Of a DNA stretch of 64,000 nucleotides, positions 25,212 to 37,825 are shown piece by piece. The position numbers and the translations under genes were made by a program. The notes under the pieces were generated by a model. The model was not told the origin of the DNA. It ran no database searches and was given only the letters and a program-made list of their open reading frames with translations. This DNA comes from Mesorhizobium sp. RMAD-H1 (GTDB lineage Bacteria > Pseudomonadota > Alphaproteobacteria > Rhizobiales > Rhizobiaceae). The stretch covers positions 372,001-436,000 of the forward strand of contig NZ_JACHWN010000001.1 of the NCBI RefSeq assembly GCF_014191375.1, written 5' to 3'. Position 1 is the stretch's first letter. Every line of letters begins with the position of its first letter.

Positions 25212-26158
25212 GCTTCGCGGACGGTGCCGGCGGCGTCTATTCCATTGCCACGACGCCCTTCCTTCCCGACGGCTCGCTCGACCTTCCCTCGGTCGACCGG
25301 CTGACGGATTTCTATCAGGAATGCGGGGCAAGCGGCCTCACCATCCTCGGCATCATGGGCGAGGCGCCGAAGCTGGAGCCGGATGAATCGCGCACCATCA
25401 TCCGCCAGGTGGTCAAGCGTGCCAGCGTGCCGGTGGTCGTCGGCGTTTCCGCGCCCGGCTTTGCCGCCATGCGCTCGCTCGCGCGCGATGCGATGGAGAT
25501 GGGCGCGGCCGGCGTCATGATCGCGCCGACGCCTTCGCTGAGAACCGACGAGCAGATCACCGGCTATTTCACCCAGGCCGTCGAGGCGATCGGCGCGGAC
25601 GTGCCCTTCGTGCTGCAGGATTATCCGCTGACATTGTCGGTCGTCATGTCGCCCTCGGTCATCGCCAAAATCGTCGCGGACCTGCCTTCCTGCGTGATGT
25701 TGAAGCATGAGGACTGGCCGGGCCTGGAGAAGATCTCGAAGCTCCGCGCCATGCAGAAGGCCGGCGATCTCCGATCTTTCCCGATCCTCTGCGGCAATGG
25801 CGGCATGTTCCTCGATTTCGAGCCGGAGCGCGGCGCCGACGGCGCCATGACAGGCTATGGCTTTCCCGACATGCTGGTCGAACTGATCGGCCTTCATCAG
25901 GCCGGCAGACGCGACGAGGCGCATGACCTCTTCGACGCCCACCTGCCGCTCATCCGCTATGAGCAGCAGCTCGGCGTCGGCCTCGCCGTGCGCAAGCATG
26001 TGCTGTTGCGGCGCGGGATCATCACGTCAGACGCGCAGCGCAGGCCGGGAGCGGCGCTGAGCCCTACGGCACGGGCAGAGGTGGATTATCTCCTGGCGCG
26101 GCTCGCCCGTCGCGACCCGCGCGCCGCTCAGGCGGCGTCCGCTGCCTTGTCCGGCTGA
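25208..26158 (+). CDS. Dihydrodipicolinate synthase family protein (DapA-like)
   Basis: 316 residues. The family barrel is evident: GIMGEAPKLEPDE at 48-60 in place of GTTGE, Tyr139 in LQDYP, and the Schiff-base Lys166 in VMLKHEDW. Residues beyond 270 form a helical tail. Its neighbour is RraA-like rather than lysine genes, so a role in degrading a sugar acid or other 2-oxoacid is likelier than lysine synthesis. The last 31 nt overlap the convergent HPP gene. Confidence 0.87.
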   Translation: MSFADGAGGVYSIATTPFLPDGSLDLPSVDRLTDFYQECGASGLTILGIMGEAPKLEPDESRTIIRQVVKRASVPVVVGVSAPGFAAMRSLARDAMEMGAAGVMIAPTPSLRTDEQITGYFTQAVEAIGADVPFVLQDYPLTLSVVMSPSVIAKIVADLPSCVMLKHEDWPGLEKISKLRAMQKAGDLRSFPILCGNGGMFLDFEPERGADGAMTGYGFPDMLVELIGLHQAGRRDEAHDLFDAHLPLIRYEQQLGVGLAVRKHVLLRRGIITSDAQRRPGAALSPTARAEVDYLLARLARRDPRAAQAASAALSG

Positions 26159-27333
26159 GCCGCCGCGCCGCGCAGGCCCGCGAGCTTGCCCTGGAAGAGG
26201 GCGGCGATGAGATCGGATTGCGTGACGATGCCGACCACCCGGTTGGCATCGTCCACCACGGGCATGTGGTGCAGGCCCATATCCGCCATCGGCGGCACCA
26301 GCTTGGCGATCATCGTCTCCGGCAATGCCGACTGGACGCGACGTGTCATGATGTCGGAAACGGTTCGCGGTGACCGGCGCGGCCTTCCGAAAGCGGTGCG
26401 CAGGCGGTCGCGGAAGCTGATATTGAGGCGCCCGTCTTCCGTCAGCACGGAATTGCGCATGAAATCGGTCTGGGTCACGATGCCGACCAGCCCGTCGGCC
26501 TCCGTGATCACCGGCAGCGCCTTGATGTGATGGTCGAGCAGCATGCGCCAGGCATCGCGGAGCGATGTGTCGGGCATAACGGTCAGCACATCCCGCGACA
26601 TGACTTCGCCGCAGGTGATTTCGCCCGAGCGGCGGTTATAGGCCCTGATCTGCGCCTGATGCAGCAGCGCGTCGAGTTCGTCGGGGCTGATATTGACGAT
26701 CTCATCATACTGGGCGAGCACCGCCTGCAGATCCTCCGGCACGACGCCGATCCTCTGGCTCGGCAGCGGGTCCGCTGTGTGGTGGGGATTGCCCGCCATC
26801 GGCGCCAGATGCGGATAGCGCCGCCCGGTTAGATTGTTGAAGGCAAGGGCGACCGTCAGCAACAGGGCCGAATTGATGCCGACAGGCGTCAGCGCGAACC
26901 AGTATCCCGCTTCATGGATCGAGGCCCCGCCAAGGACGGCGGTCAGCGCCACGGCGCCGCTCGGCGGATGCAGGCAGCCGAGTACGAGCATGGTGGCGAT
27001 CGAAAGCGCGACCGCAATCGCCGCCGCCAGCACCGGATCGGGCACGAACAGCGCACAGGTGACGCCGATCAGCGCCGATATGATGTTGCCGCCCAGGATC
27101 GACCAGGGCTGGGCAAGCGGGCTCGACGGAACCGCGAAGAGCAGGACCGCCGATGCGCCCATCGGGGCGATGAGCAGGGGGAGGTTCACCTCCGAACCCA
27201 GGGCCATCTTGCTGACCGTGCCGGTCAGGAGAATTCCGACCAGCGCCCCGAGGGAGGAGCGCAGGCGTTCTGCATGGCTGACAGGGACAAGCGCAGGGAC
27301 GAGCCGTCGAATAAACGCAATGGCAGTAGACAT
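26128..27333 (-). CDS. HPP family membrane protein with two CBS domains
   Basis: 401 residues, started at MSTAIAFIRR. The N-terminal 170 residues are the HPP transmembrane domain with the defining LGCLHPPSGAVALTAVLGG and about five hydrophobic segments. A linker leads to paired CBS domains from about residue 230 (VMSRDVLTVMPDTSLRDAW and IMTRRVQSALPETMIAKLV), which usually sense adenine nucleotides. HPP proteins have been linked to nitrite transport in plastids and cyanobacteria; the substrate here is unknown. The 204 bp upstream (27334-27537) shows no promoter I could support. Confidence 0.9.
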   Translation of the reverse strand: MSTAIAFIRRLVPALVPVSHAERLRSSLGALVGILLTGTVSKMALGSEVNLPLLIAPMGASAVLLFAVPSSPLAQPWSILGGNIISALIGVTCALFVPDPVLAAAIAVALSIATMLVLGCLHPPSGAVALTAVLGGASIHEAGYWFALTPVGINSALLLTVALAFNNLTGRRYPHLAPMAGNPHHTADPLPSQRIGVVPEDLQAVLAQYDEIVNISPDELDALLHQAQIRAYNRRSGEITCGEVMSRDVLTVMPDTSLRDAWRMLLDHHIKALPVITEADGLVGIVTQTDFMRNSVLTEDGRLNISFRDRLRTAFGRPRRSPRTVSDIMTRRVQSALPETMIAKLVPPMADMGLHHMPVVDDANRVVGIVTQSDLIAALFQGKLAGLRGAAAQPDKAADAA

Positions 27334-27537
27334 GAAACCGAAGGGATGAGAGGATCTGCGCGTTTTGTTAGCACACTGCACAAGGATTGTGCACGGAATG
27401 CTGAACCAAAAAGCGCGGCTTGTTTGGAATTTTCTGCCTTGCCTGTTTTGCTCCTCTTGGTCGCATCCGATACGATCTCCGTCCCAGCAGCGAGGACGCA
27501 GATCGCGAGATGATCTCCTGCCCGGCGGTGCCCAGGC

Positions 27538-27987
27538 TCACCTGCCGGCCAGAACCTCCTCGATACCCGTGACGGAGTGGTTGGTGAGCGTCTTCGGTAT
27601 TTCGCCCGCAACCCGCGCGCTCACCTCCTTGTGCAGTCCCTTGCGCAAGGTGCCCAGAACGGGCGGCGGTGCGACGAGGACGATCTTCTGGAACCGGTCG
27701 CGATGGGCGAGCTTGTACAGCCATTCGGCGAGATCGTCGGCGAAGCGTTCCTTCTCCAGGCGATGCCAGTCGGTTTCCTCGAAGCCGCTCTTGTGGGCGC
27801 CCTGTGGATCGGAATAGCGGCCCGGGGTGTCCGTTCCCTGCCCGCGGGTAGGCGGATTTTCGTCATGGATTTCCTGCACGACCTGCAGGTTGGGGTGGTC
27901 GGCATCTCCTTCATTGCGCAGGAAAAGCGCCTTTTCTCCATCCGCCACCAGAAGCCACATGTCGTGGTCGAGCCGGATCTCCGCCAT
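27538..27987 (-). CDS. Host attachment family protein
   Basis: 149 residues, started at MAEIRLDHD after GGAGGCAG. The sequence LDHDMWLLVADGEKALFLRNEGD, the middle block TDWHRLEKERFADDLAEWLYKLAHRD, and VLVAPPPVLGTLRKGLHKEV match the host-attachment family first named in Agrobacterium. The fold is an eRF1-like domain; the actual function is not established. A perfect EcfG-like promoter sits 40 nt upstream, so a general-stress role is more likely than attachment. Confidence 0.88.
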   Translation of the reverse strand: MAEIRLDHDMWLLVADGEKALFLRNEGDADHPNLQVVQEIHDENPPTRGQGTDTPGRYSDPQGAHKSGFEETDWHRLEKERFADDLAEWLYKLAHRDRFQKIVLVAPPPVLGTLRKGLHKEVSARVAGEIPKTLTNHSVTGIEEVLAGR

Positions 27988-28026
27988 CTCTGCCTCCATT
28001 CATTATTGTGAATCGCATGGCCGCAA

Positions 28027-28051
28027 AACGTTCGGCATCCGGCAACGTTCC
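28027..28051 (-). promoter_or_regulatory. EcfG/RpoE2-type promoter for the host-attachment gene
   Basis: Minus strand GGAAC (28051-28047), 16 nt, CGTT (28030-28027), an exact match to the alphaproteobacterial general-stress consensus. The -10 is 40 nt before the start codon at 27987. Confidence 0.65.
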
Positions 28052-28114
28052 CCCGGGCGGAATCCCTTCAAGGCGAAAATTATCAAAAGATTTAATGATC
28101 GCAGCCGGATCGCG

Positions 28115-28140
28115 GGAACTTGCGCCCGATGCCGGGCGTT
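28115..28140 (+). promoter_or_regulatory. EcfG/RpoE2-type promoter for the glgE-treY operon
   Basis: GGAAC (28115-28119), 17 nt, CGTT (28137-28140), an exact match to the consensus and 38 nt upstream of the glgE start. It is divergent from the site at 28027-28051, so both genes may respond to the same sigma factor. Confidence 0.65.
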
Positions 28141-28178
28141 GGAGCGCATCGGGGAACACCCAGTCAAAAGAGTCGAAA

Positions 28179-30173
28179 ATGGACCGTCCCAGCTATCCGC
28201 TCCTTCAGAAGCTTGCCGCCAGCCGCGTCGCCATAGAAGCGGTCGAACCCGCGATCGACGGAGGACGCTTTGCCGCAAAGGCGGTCGTCGGGATGCCGTT
28301 CCGGGTGGAGGCGGACATCTTCTGCGACGGCCATGACATCATCGCCGCCGCGCTCCTTCACCGCCGTCGGGGCGAGCAGCAATGGCGCGAGACGCCCATG
28401 CGTCCGCTGGTGAACGACCGATGGCGCGCGACCATCACCTTTTCCGAGGCGGGGCATCATGAGTTCAGCATCGCCGCCTGGCGCGATCTCTTCGCCTCCT
28501 GGTGGGCCGAGGTCGGCAAGAAGCATGGGGCAGGGCAGAATATCTCGCTCGAGCTGGAGGAGGGGAAACGTCTCGTCGAGCAGGCGCTTGCCGTTCATGA
28601 CGGCAGGACCGGTGGTGACCGCTCGGCGCTCAAGGCGCTTCTGGACGAGGTCCGGTCATCCGCATCGGAAGGCGACAGGCTGGCCGTCCTTATGAGCGAC
28701 GACATGGCGGCGCTGATGGCGCGCTGGGCCGTGCGGGTGAACCTGACGGAATCCGAAACCGCCTTTCCCGTCTTCGTCGACCGCGAGCGGGCGGCTTTCA
28801 GCGCCTGGTACGAGCTGATGCCGCGCTCGCAATCCGGCAGCCCGGACCGGCACGGCACATTCGACGATGTGATTGCGAGGCTCCCTTACGTGGAGGGCCT
28901 CGGCTTCGACGTGCTCTATTTCCCGCCCATCCACCCGATCGGCCGCACCAACCGCAAGGGCCGCAACAACAGCCTGACACCCGGGCCGGACGATCCCGGC
29001 AGCCCCTATGCCATCGGCTCTGAAGAGGGCGGACACGATGCCATCCATCCCGAACTCGGCACATTGGAGGATTTCGCCCGCCTGGTGGAGGCGGCCCGCC
29101 AGCATGGACTGGAGATCGCGCTCGACTTCGCCATCCAGTGTTCGCCCGACCATCCCTGGATAAAGGAGCATCCCGAATGGTTCGACTGGCGGCCGGATGG
29201 AACGATCAAATTCGCCGAGAACCCGCCGAAGAAATATGAGGACATCGTCAACGTCCATTTCTATCGCGATGCCATTCCCGGCCTCTGGTATGCGTTGCGC
29301 GATGTCGTGCTGTTCTGGCTGGAGCACGGCGTGCGCGTCTTCCGCGTCGACAATCCGCACACCAAGCCCTTGCCCTTCTGGGAATGGCTGATCGAGGAGG
29401 TACGCCAGGTCGATCCGGGTGTGATCTTTCTGGCCGAGGCCTTCACCCGGCCCAAGATGATGAAGCGGCTCGCCAAGGTCGGCTTCAATCAGTCCTATTC
29501 CTATTTCACCTGGCGCAACACCAAGCAGGAACTGACGGAATATCTTACCGAGCTCACGCGCGAGGAGTGCCGCCATACCATGCGGCCGAATTTCTTCGTC
29601 AATACGCCCGATATCAACCCCTATTACCTGCAGACGAGCGGCAGGCCCGGTTTTCAGGTGCGGTTCTTCCTGGCTGCGACGCTCGGGTCCAATTACGGCG
29701 TCTATAGCGGCTTCGAGTTGTGCGAAGCCGCCGCCATGCCCGGCAAGGAGGAATATCTCAATTCCGAGAAATACGAGATCCGGGCCTGGGATTGGGACCG
29801 GCCGGGCAACATCAGATCGGATATCGCCTTTATCAACCGCTTGCGACAGGAGAACCAGGCGCTTCGGCAGTTCACCAATCTGAATTTCTACAATGCCTGG
29901 AACGATTCCATCCTCTATTACGGCAAGTTCACCGACGATTTCTCTAATTTCCTGCTTTTTGCCGTCAATCTCGACCCCCATCATCCGCAGGCCGCCCATT
30001 TCGAAGTGCCGTTGTGGGAGTTCGGCCTGCCCGATGACGCGACGATCGAGGCCGATGACCTCATCACCGGCCAGCCCTTCGCCTGGAGCGGCAAGATCCA
30101 GCATATGTATCTCGACCCGCACCAGCGTCCTTACATGGCCTGGCGGCTCAAGGCACCGGGAGGCCGGCGATGA
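28179..30173 (+). CDS. glgE: Alpha-1,4-glucan:maltose-1-phosphate maltosyltransferase
   Basis: 664 residues, started at MDRPSYPLL; the longer reading frame to 28008 would run through the EcfG-like promoter. An N-terminal beta domain is followed by a GH13_3 barrel: DVLYFPPIHPIG, the nucleophile region RVFRVDNPHTKPLPFWEWLI, and FLAEAFTRPKMM with the acid/base Glu. GlgE extends alpha-1,4 glucan chains with maltosyl units from maltose-1-phosphate. The 4-nt overlap with treS-maltokinase, which makes that donor, confirms the pathway. First gene of a seven-gene operon. Confidence 0.96.
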   Translation: MDRPSYPLLQKLAASRVAIEAVEPAIDGGRFAAKAVVGMPFRVEADIFCDGHDIIAAALLHRRRGEQQWRETPMRPLVNDRWRATITFSEAGHHEFSIAAWRDLFASWWAEVGKKHGAGQNISLELEEGKRLVEQALAVHDGRTGGDRSALKALLDEVRSSASEGDRLAVLMSDDMAALMARWAVRVNLTESETAFPVFVDRERAAFSAWYELMPRSQSGSPDRHGTFDDVIARLPYVEGLGFDVLYFPPIHPIGRTNRKGRNNSLTPGPDDPGSPYAIGSEEGGHDAIHPELGTLEDFARLVEAARQHGLEIALDFAIQCSPDHPWIKEHPEWFDWRPDGTIKFAENPPKKYEDIVNVHFYRDAIPGLWYALRDVVLFWLEHGVRVFRVDNPHTKPLPFWEWLIEEVRQVDPGVIFLAEAFTRPKMMKRLAKVGFNQSYSYFTWRNTKQELTEYLTELTREECRHTMRPNFFVNTPDINPYYLQTSGRPGFQVRFFLAATLGSNYGVYSGFELCEAAAMPGKEEYLNSEKYEIRAWDWDRPGNIRSDIAFINRLRQENQALRQFTNLNFYNAWNDSILYYGKFTDDFSNFLLFAVNLDPHHPQAAHFEVPLWEFGLPDDATIEADDLITGQPFAWSGKIQHMYLDPHQRPYMAWRLKAPGGRR

Positions 30174-33100
30174 CCACTCTGGAAAAGCCGGTGTCCACCG
30201 TCACGGATCCTGATGTCGCGGAAACCCTCCTGGCCGCTCCGCCGGTCAGCCCGAAGCCGCCCGACTGGTACAAGGATGCCATCATCTATCAGCTTCATAT
30301 CAAGGCTTTCCAGGATGGCAGCGGCGATGGCATCGGCGATTTCAACGGCCTCCTGCAACGGCTCGATTACATCGAACGGCTCGGCGTGACGGCGATCTGG
30401 CTCCTGCCCTTCTATCCATCGCCATTACGCGATGACGGCTACGACATCTCCGACTACCGCTCGATCAATCCTTCTTACGGCACGATGCGCGATTTCCGGC
30501 GTTTCGTCGCCGAGGCCCACCGGCGCGGCATCAAGGTCATCACCGAGCTCGTCATCAACCACACCTCCGACCAGCACCCCTGGTTCCAGCGGGCGCGGCA
30601 AGCGAAGAAAGGGTCGGCGGCACGCAACTTCTACGTCTGGAACGATGATGACGAGCGCTACAAGGAAACGCGCATCATCTTCATCGATACCGAGAAATCC
30701 AACTGGACCTGGGATCCGGTGGCCGGCCAGTTCTTCTGGCATCGCTTCTATTCGCATCAGCCGGACCTCAATTTCGACAATCCGCGCGTGCTGGAAGAGG
30801 TCATCCGCATCATGCACTACTGGCTCGACACGGGCGTGGACGGGCTCCGGCTCGACGCCATTCCCTATCTCGTCGAGCGTGACGGCACCAACAATGAGAA
30901 CCTACCCGAGACGCACGAGATCCTGAAGAAGATCCGTCGCGCGCTGGATGACAAGTATCCCGACCGGATGCTGCTCGCCGAGGCCAACCAGTGGCCGGAG
31001 GACACGCGGCCCTATTTCGGAGAGGGCGACGAATGCCATATGGCCTTCCACTTCCCCCTGATGCCGCGCATCTACATGGCTTTGGCCCAGGAGGACCGGC
31101 ACCCGATCTCCGACATCATGCGCCAGACGCCGGAAATCCCCGAGCCATGCCAGTGGGCGATCTTCCTGCGCAATCATGACGAGCTGACGCTCGAAATGGT
31201 GACGGACCGGGAGCGCGACTATCTCTGGCGCACCTATGCCGAGGACATGCGCGCCCGCATCAATCTCGGCATCCGCCGCCGCCTGGCCCCGCTGATGCAG
31301 AACGACCGGCGCAAGATCGAATTGATGAACGCGCTGCTCCTCTCCATGCCCGGCACGCCGGTGATTTATTATGGCGACGAGCTCGGCATGGGCGACAACA
31401 TCTATCTGGGCGACCGGGACGGCGTGCGCACGCCCATGCAATGGTCGCCCGACCGCAATGGCGGCTTCTCGCGCGCCAACCCGCAGGCGCTCTACCTGCC
31501 GCCGATCATGGACCCGGTCTATGGCTACCAGACCATCAATGTCGAGGCGCAGGAGGCCGATCCTTCGTCGCTTTTGAACTGGATCCGCCGGATGATCACC
31601 GTGCGCAAGCAGCACGACGCCTTCGGGCGCGGCGATTTCACCATGATCTATCCCAGCAACAGGCGCATTCTCGCCTATACGCGCAGCAATGGCAGCGAGA
31701 CCATTTTGTGCGTGGCGAACCTGTCACGCTCCGCACAGGCGGTGGAGCTCGATCTTTCGCGCTTCCGCACCTGCGTGCCGGTCGAATTGATCAGCCAGTC
31801 GCCATTCCCGCCGATCGGCGATCTTCCCTATATGCTCACCCTTTCGAGCTACGGTACCTTCTGGTTCTTGCTGGCGAGCGAGGCGCAGGCCCCGGCCTGG
31901 CACACCAACGTTCCCGAGCCGCTGCCCGAATTCGTCACCCTGACGCTCGTCGGCGGGCGTCTGCAGCGGGCGCTGGAGGGGCGCGAGCGCCGTCAGCTGG
32001 AACAGGACGTGCTGCCCCACTTCATGCAGCGCCAGCGCTGGTTCGGCGCCAAGGGCGAGGAGATGCGCTCGGCAAGCATTCGCGAACTGGCGCTGCTCGG
32101 CGACGAGACGGGGGTCGTGGCGGTGGTCGATGTCGGCATGTCGTCCTCCGGCGCACAGCGCTATCTCCTGCCGCTCACCGTGCTCTGGGGCGAGGAGAAC
32201 GTCCAGTTCGGCGCGCCCAAGCTTTCGGCCACGCTTGCGCGCGTGCGCCGCGGGCCTCTGCTCGGCGCGCTCATCGACGGCTCCTATGACGATCGCTTCG
32301 CCGCCGAGCTGATGCGTCGCATGCAGGAAAACCAGGAACTATCCGTCCCCGGCGGGGTTCTCCGGTTCTACGGCAATGAGAAACTGTCGGCCATGGCCTT
32401 TACCGATCCCCCGTCTCCGCTGACCGGCGAGCAGAGCAATGTGTCGGTCGCCTTCGGGCGCGAGGCGCTCCTGAAGATCTTCCGCCGCCTGCGCCCCGGT
32501 GCGCAGCCGGAGGTGGACGTCGCACGCTTCCTGACGGAGGATGCCGGCTTCCGGAACACGCCGGCCTTCCTCGGTATGGTCGAATTCGAGGAGGAGGGCG
32601 GAGAGAGGACGGTGCTCGCCAGCGTTTCCGCTTTTGTCGAGAACCAGGGAGACGCATGGAGTGCTTTTGTCCGTGCGCTCGAACGACAGGTCGAGGACGA
32701 TATCGTGCGGCGACAGCCCCTGTCTTCCATCATGCCGGAGGAAGGCGAGGTACCCGTCCTTGCCTATCCGCTCGATCTTCTCCGCCGGCTCGGTGAGAGG
32801 ACCGGCGAGATGCACGCCGCTTTCGCCATCCCGACCGACAAGGAAGCCTTCCGCTGCGAACCGGTCGCCCGCTCCGACATCGAGGCCTGGGGCAACGACA
32901 CAAGGGAGCAGGTGGCTTCAGCCTATGCTGCACTCGATCGTACGCGGGACCGGCTTTCGGCCGCGTCCCAGGAGCTCGCGAGGCAATTGGCCGAGCGCCG
33001 CACCGCGATCGAGGACCGGCTGGACGCATTGGCCAGGACGCCGCCCTCCGGCACGAAATCCCGCATCCATGGCGATTACCATCTGGGGCAGGTGCTGGTC

Positions 33101-33520
33101 TCCGAGCAGGATCTCTTCATCATCGATTTCGAGGGCGAGCCCCGGCGCGCGCTCAGCGAACGCTGTGCCAAGAGTTCGCCATTGCGCGACGTGGCGGGCA
33201 TGCTGCGCTCCTTCGATTATGCCGCCTGGACGGCGGTGCGGCAGGCTGCCGGGCGCTTGCCCGATCAGTCGCGCGACAGCGCTGCCCTGGCCCGTCTCTG
33301 GCGGACCCGCATGAGCGCCGAGTTTCTCGACGGTTATCTCGCGACGGTGGCAGGCGCCGGCAACCAGCCCGAGAGCCCGGAGGCCTGGAAGCATCTGCTA
33401 GAGCTCTTCCTGCTGCAGAAGGCGTTCTACGAGATCAATTACGAGCTTTCCAACCGCCCGGACTGGGTAGGCATCCCGGTGCAGGGCGTTCTCGATCTTC
33501 TGGAAGGAGAGGCCGTATGA
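30170..33520 (+). CDS. treS: Trehalose synthase fused to maltokinase
   Basis: 1116 residues with two enzymes. Residues 30-580 are a GH13 trehalose synthase: nucleophile in [13 protein letters not shown], acid/base in [11 protein letters not shown], and [12 protein letters not shown]. Residues from about 600 to the end are the Pep2/Mak maltokinase with [11 protein letters not shown] and IIDFEGEP, the kinase-type catalytic and metal loops. The fusion turns trehalose into maltose and then maltose-1-phosphate for GlgE. Fused forms are known in several proteobacteria. Overlaps glgE and glgB by 4 nt each. Confidence 0.96.
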   Translation: MTTLEKPVSTVTDPDVAETLLAAPPVSPKPPDWYKDAIIYQLHIKAFQDGSGDGIGDFNGLLQRLDYIERLGVTAIWLLPFYPSPLRDDGYDISDYRSINPSYGTMRDFRRFVAEAHRRGIKVITELVINHTSDQHPWFQRARQAKKGSAARNFYVWNDDDERYKETRIIFIDTEKSNWTWDPVAGQFFWHRFYSHQPDLNFDNPRVLEEVIRIMHYWLDTGVDGLRLDAIPYLVERDGTNNENLPETHEILKKIRRALDDKYPDRMLLAEANQWPEDTRPYFGEGDECHMAFHFPLMPRIYMALAQEDRHPISDIMRQTPEIPEPCQWAIFLRNHDELTLEMVTDRERDYLWRTYAEDMRARINLGIRRRLAPLMQNDRRKIELMNALLLSMPGTPVIYYGDELGMGDNIYLGDRDGVRTPMQWSPDRNGGFSRANPQALYLPPIMDPVYGYQTINVEAQEADPSSLLNWIRRMITVRKQHDAFGRGDFTMIYPSNRRILAYTRSNGSETILCVANLSRSAQAVELDLSRFRTCVPVELISQSPFPPIGDLPYMLTLSSYGTFWFLLASEAQAPAWHTNVPEPLPEFVTLTLVGGRLQRALEGRERRQLEQDVLPHFMQRQRWFGAKGEEMRSASIRELALLGDETGVVAVVDVGMSSSGAQRYLLPLTVLWGEENVQFGAPKLSATLARVRRGPLLGALIDGSYDDRFAAELMRRMQENQELSVPGGVLRFYGNEKLSAMAFTDPPSPLTGEQSNVSVAFGREALLKIFRRLRPGAQPEVDVARFLTEDAGFRNTPAFLGMVEFEEEGGERTVLASVSAFVENQGDAWSAFVRALERQVEDDIVRRQPLSSIMPEEGEVPVLAYPLDLLRRLGERTGEMHAAFAIPTDKEAFRCEPVARSDIEAWGNDTREQVASAYAALDRTRDRLSAASQELARQLAERRTAIEDRLDALARTPPSGTKSRIHGDYHLGQVLVSEQDLFIIDFEGEPRRALSERCAKSSPLRDVAGMLRSFDYAAWTAVRQAAGRLPDQSRDSAALARLWRTRMSAEFLDGYLATVAGAGNQPESPEAWKHLLELFLLQKAFYEINYELSNRPDWVGIPVQGVLDLLEGEAV

Positions 33521-35733
33521 ATTCGCTCATCGGCGAAGCGCCTGCCTGGCGGCTGGATGATCCACAGGCGATCGGTGCGCTGGTCGCCGGCCGCCATGGC
33601 GATCCCTTTTCCGTGCTGGGGCCGCATGCAGGCCCGGCGGGTATCGTGCTGCGCGTCCTGCGTCCCGAGGCGGAGACTGCCGAAGCGGTCGACCCCGATA
33701 CCGGCAAAACACTGGGCAAGCTGCTCCGGCGTCACGCCCGGGGCTTCTTCGAAGGCCTGATTTCGGACGGGAACACCGTGCCGCGCTACCACCTGCGTTT
33801 TACCAGGGAAGGCGACGTCTGGGATGAGGAAGACGCCTATCGCTTTCCCTCCACCTTCGGCGAGCTCGATCTTCATCTCATCGGCGAGGGGCGCCACCGC
33901 CGGTTATATCAGAAGCTCGGCGCGCATCCGATGCGCTGCGACGGCGTGTCGGGAACCCGCTTCGCTGTCTGGGCGCCCAATGCCAGGAGGGTCAGCGTGG
34001 TCGGCAATTTCAATGGTTGGGACGGCAGGTGCCATCAGATGCGGTTTCATCCCGGCGTCGGGGTCTGGGAAATCTTCGTGCCGGAGGTCGGAGCGGGAGA
34101 TCTATATAAATACGAGATCATCGGCCGGCAAGGCGAGCTTCTCCCTTCCAAGGCCGATCCCATCGGCTTTCGCAGCGAGGTGCCGCCCGCGACCGCGTCG
34201 GTCGTGCACGGCCTGCCCGGTCACGGCTGGAGTGATGAGGGCTGGATGGAAGGACGCGCCGCTACCAATGACCGCACGGCTCCGATCTCCATCTATGAGG
34301 TCCATCTGGGGTCCTGGCGACGGCGCGAGGATGGCAGCTATCTCACCTATGATGAGCTCGCTGACCAGCTCATTCCCTATGTGAAGGACCTGGGCTTCAC
34401 TCATATCGAGTGCATGCCGGTCAGCGAGCATCCGTTTTCCGGCTCATGGGGCTACCAGCCGATCGGCCTCTATGCACCGACGAGCCGTTTCGGCAGCCCC
34501 GAGGACTTTGCCCGTTTCGTCGACCGCTGCCACGGCGAGGGCCTTGGCGTTATCATCGATTGGGTTCCCGCGCATTTTCCCTCCGATGCCCATGGTCTTG
34601 CCCGCTTCGACGGCACCGCGCTCTATGAGCATGAGGACCCGAGGCTCGGCTTTCACCGCGATTGGAATACGCTGATCTACAATTTCGGCCGTCGCGAAGT
34701 GGCGAATTTCCTCACCGCCAACGCGCTCTTCTGGCTGGACAAATATCATGTCGACGCGCTGCGCGTCGATGCGGTCGCCTCCATGCTCTATCTCGATTAC
34801 AGCCGCGAGCCTGGCGACTGGATCCCGAATATCCACGGCGGCAACGAAAACCTCGATGCGATCGCCTTCCTGCGCGAGACGAACATCACCCTGTTCAGCG
34901 ATTATCCCGGTGCCACTTCGATCGCCGAGGAATCGACCGCCTTCAATGGTGTTTCCCGTCCCGTCTATGCCGGAGGCCTCGGCTTCGGCTTCAAGTGGAA
35001 CATGGGCTGGATGCATGACACGCTCGACTACATGAGCCGCGATCCGGTTCATCGCCGCCATCACCACGATCAGATGACCTTCGGCCTGCTCTATGCCTTC
35101 ACGGAAAACTTCATCCTGCCTTTGAGCCATGACGAGGTGGTGCACGGCAAGGGCTCGCTGATCGGCCGCATGCCCGGCGATCGCTGGCAGAAATTCGCAA
35201 ATCTGCGCGCCTATTTCACCTTCATGTGGACGCATCCAGGCAAGAAGCTCCTGTTCATGGGGGGCGAGTTCGCGCAGGAGCGGGAATGGAACCACGACTG
35301 GGGGCTCGACTGGCACCATTTGGACGATCCGATGCATGCGGGCGTGCGCGACCTCATCCGCGACCTCAACGCAATCTACCGCGGCGAGAAGGCGCTCCAT
35401 GCGCTCGACTGTGAATCGGATGGCTTCGAGTGGATCGATGCGTCGAACCCCGATATCAGCACCTTCGTCTATCTGCGCAAGGGTGGTGACGATGCCCGTC
35501 CGGTCGTCATTGCCTGCAATTTCACGCCCGTGGTGCGCGAGGATTACCGTATCGGCCTGCCGCGGTCCGGCCGCTGGCGGGAAATCCTCAACAGCGACGA
35601 TCCCAGATATGGCGGCTCCGGGGTCACCAATGGAGCGGTGGATGCAATCGAGGAACCCTGGCACGGGCGCCCTGCCTCCGTGACCCTGCGGTTGCCGCCC
35701 CTGGGCGCCCTCATCCTTTCCTGCGAGACATGA
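33517..35733 (+). CDS. glgB: 1,4-alpha-glucan branching enzyme
   Basis: 738 residues, the usual length for the long (N1+N2 domain) type. [22 protein letters not shown] marks the CBM48 module near residue 150. The GH13_9 barrel carries [18 protein letters not shown] (nucleophile Asp), AEESTAF (acid/base) and [14 protein letters not shown]. It introduces alpha-1,6 branches into the glucan extended by GlgE. The ATGA overlap with treS shows translational coupling. Confidence 0.97.
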   Translation: MNSLIGEAPAWRLDDPQAIGALVAGRHGDPFSVLGPHAGPAGIVLRVLRPEAETAEAVDPDTGKTLGKLLRRHARGFFEGLISDGNTVPRYHLRFTREGDVWDEEDAYRFPSTFGELDLHLIGEGRHRRLYQKLGAHPMRCDGVSGTRFAVWAPNARRVSVVGNFNGWDGRCHQMRFHPGVGVWEIFVPEVGAGDLYKYEIIGRQGELLPSKADPIGFRSEVPPATASVVHGLPGHGWSDEGWMEGRAATNDRTAPISIYEVHLGSWRRREDGSYLTYDELADQLIPYVKDLGFTHIECMPVSEHPFSGSWGYQPIGLYAPTSRFGSPEDFARFVDRCHGEGLGVIIDWVPAHFPSDAHGLARFDGTALYEHEDPRLGFHRDWNTLIYNFGRREVANFLTANALFWLDKYHVDALRVDAVASMLYLDYSREPGDWIPNIHGGNENLDAIAFLRETNITLFSDYPGATSIAEESTAFNGVSRPVYAGGLGFGFKWNMGWMHDTLDYMSRDPVHRRHHHDQMTFGLLYAFTENFILPLSHDEVVHGKGSLIGRMPGDRWQKFANLRAYFTFMWTHPGKKLLFMGGEFAQEREWNHDWGLDWHHLDDPMHAGVRDLIRDLNAIYRGEKALHALDCESDGFEWIDASNPDISTFVYLRKGGDDARPVVIACNFTPVVREDYRIGLPRSGRWREILNSDDPRYGGSGVTNGAVDAIEEPWHGRPASVTLRLPPLGALILSCET

Positions 35734-35749
35734 ACGAAGGGGAAATGCC

Positions 35750-37821
<2,072 letters not shown>

Positions 37822-37825
<4 letters not shown>

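Noticed and set aside
28656-30122. Long open frames antisense to glgE (and similar ones antisense to glgB, glgX, treZ, mrpA)
   Set aside because: They are side effects of high-GC codon use opposite strongly conserved enzymes; no ribosome sites or recognisable products.
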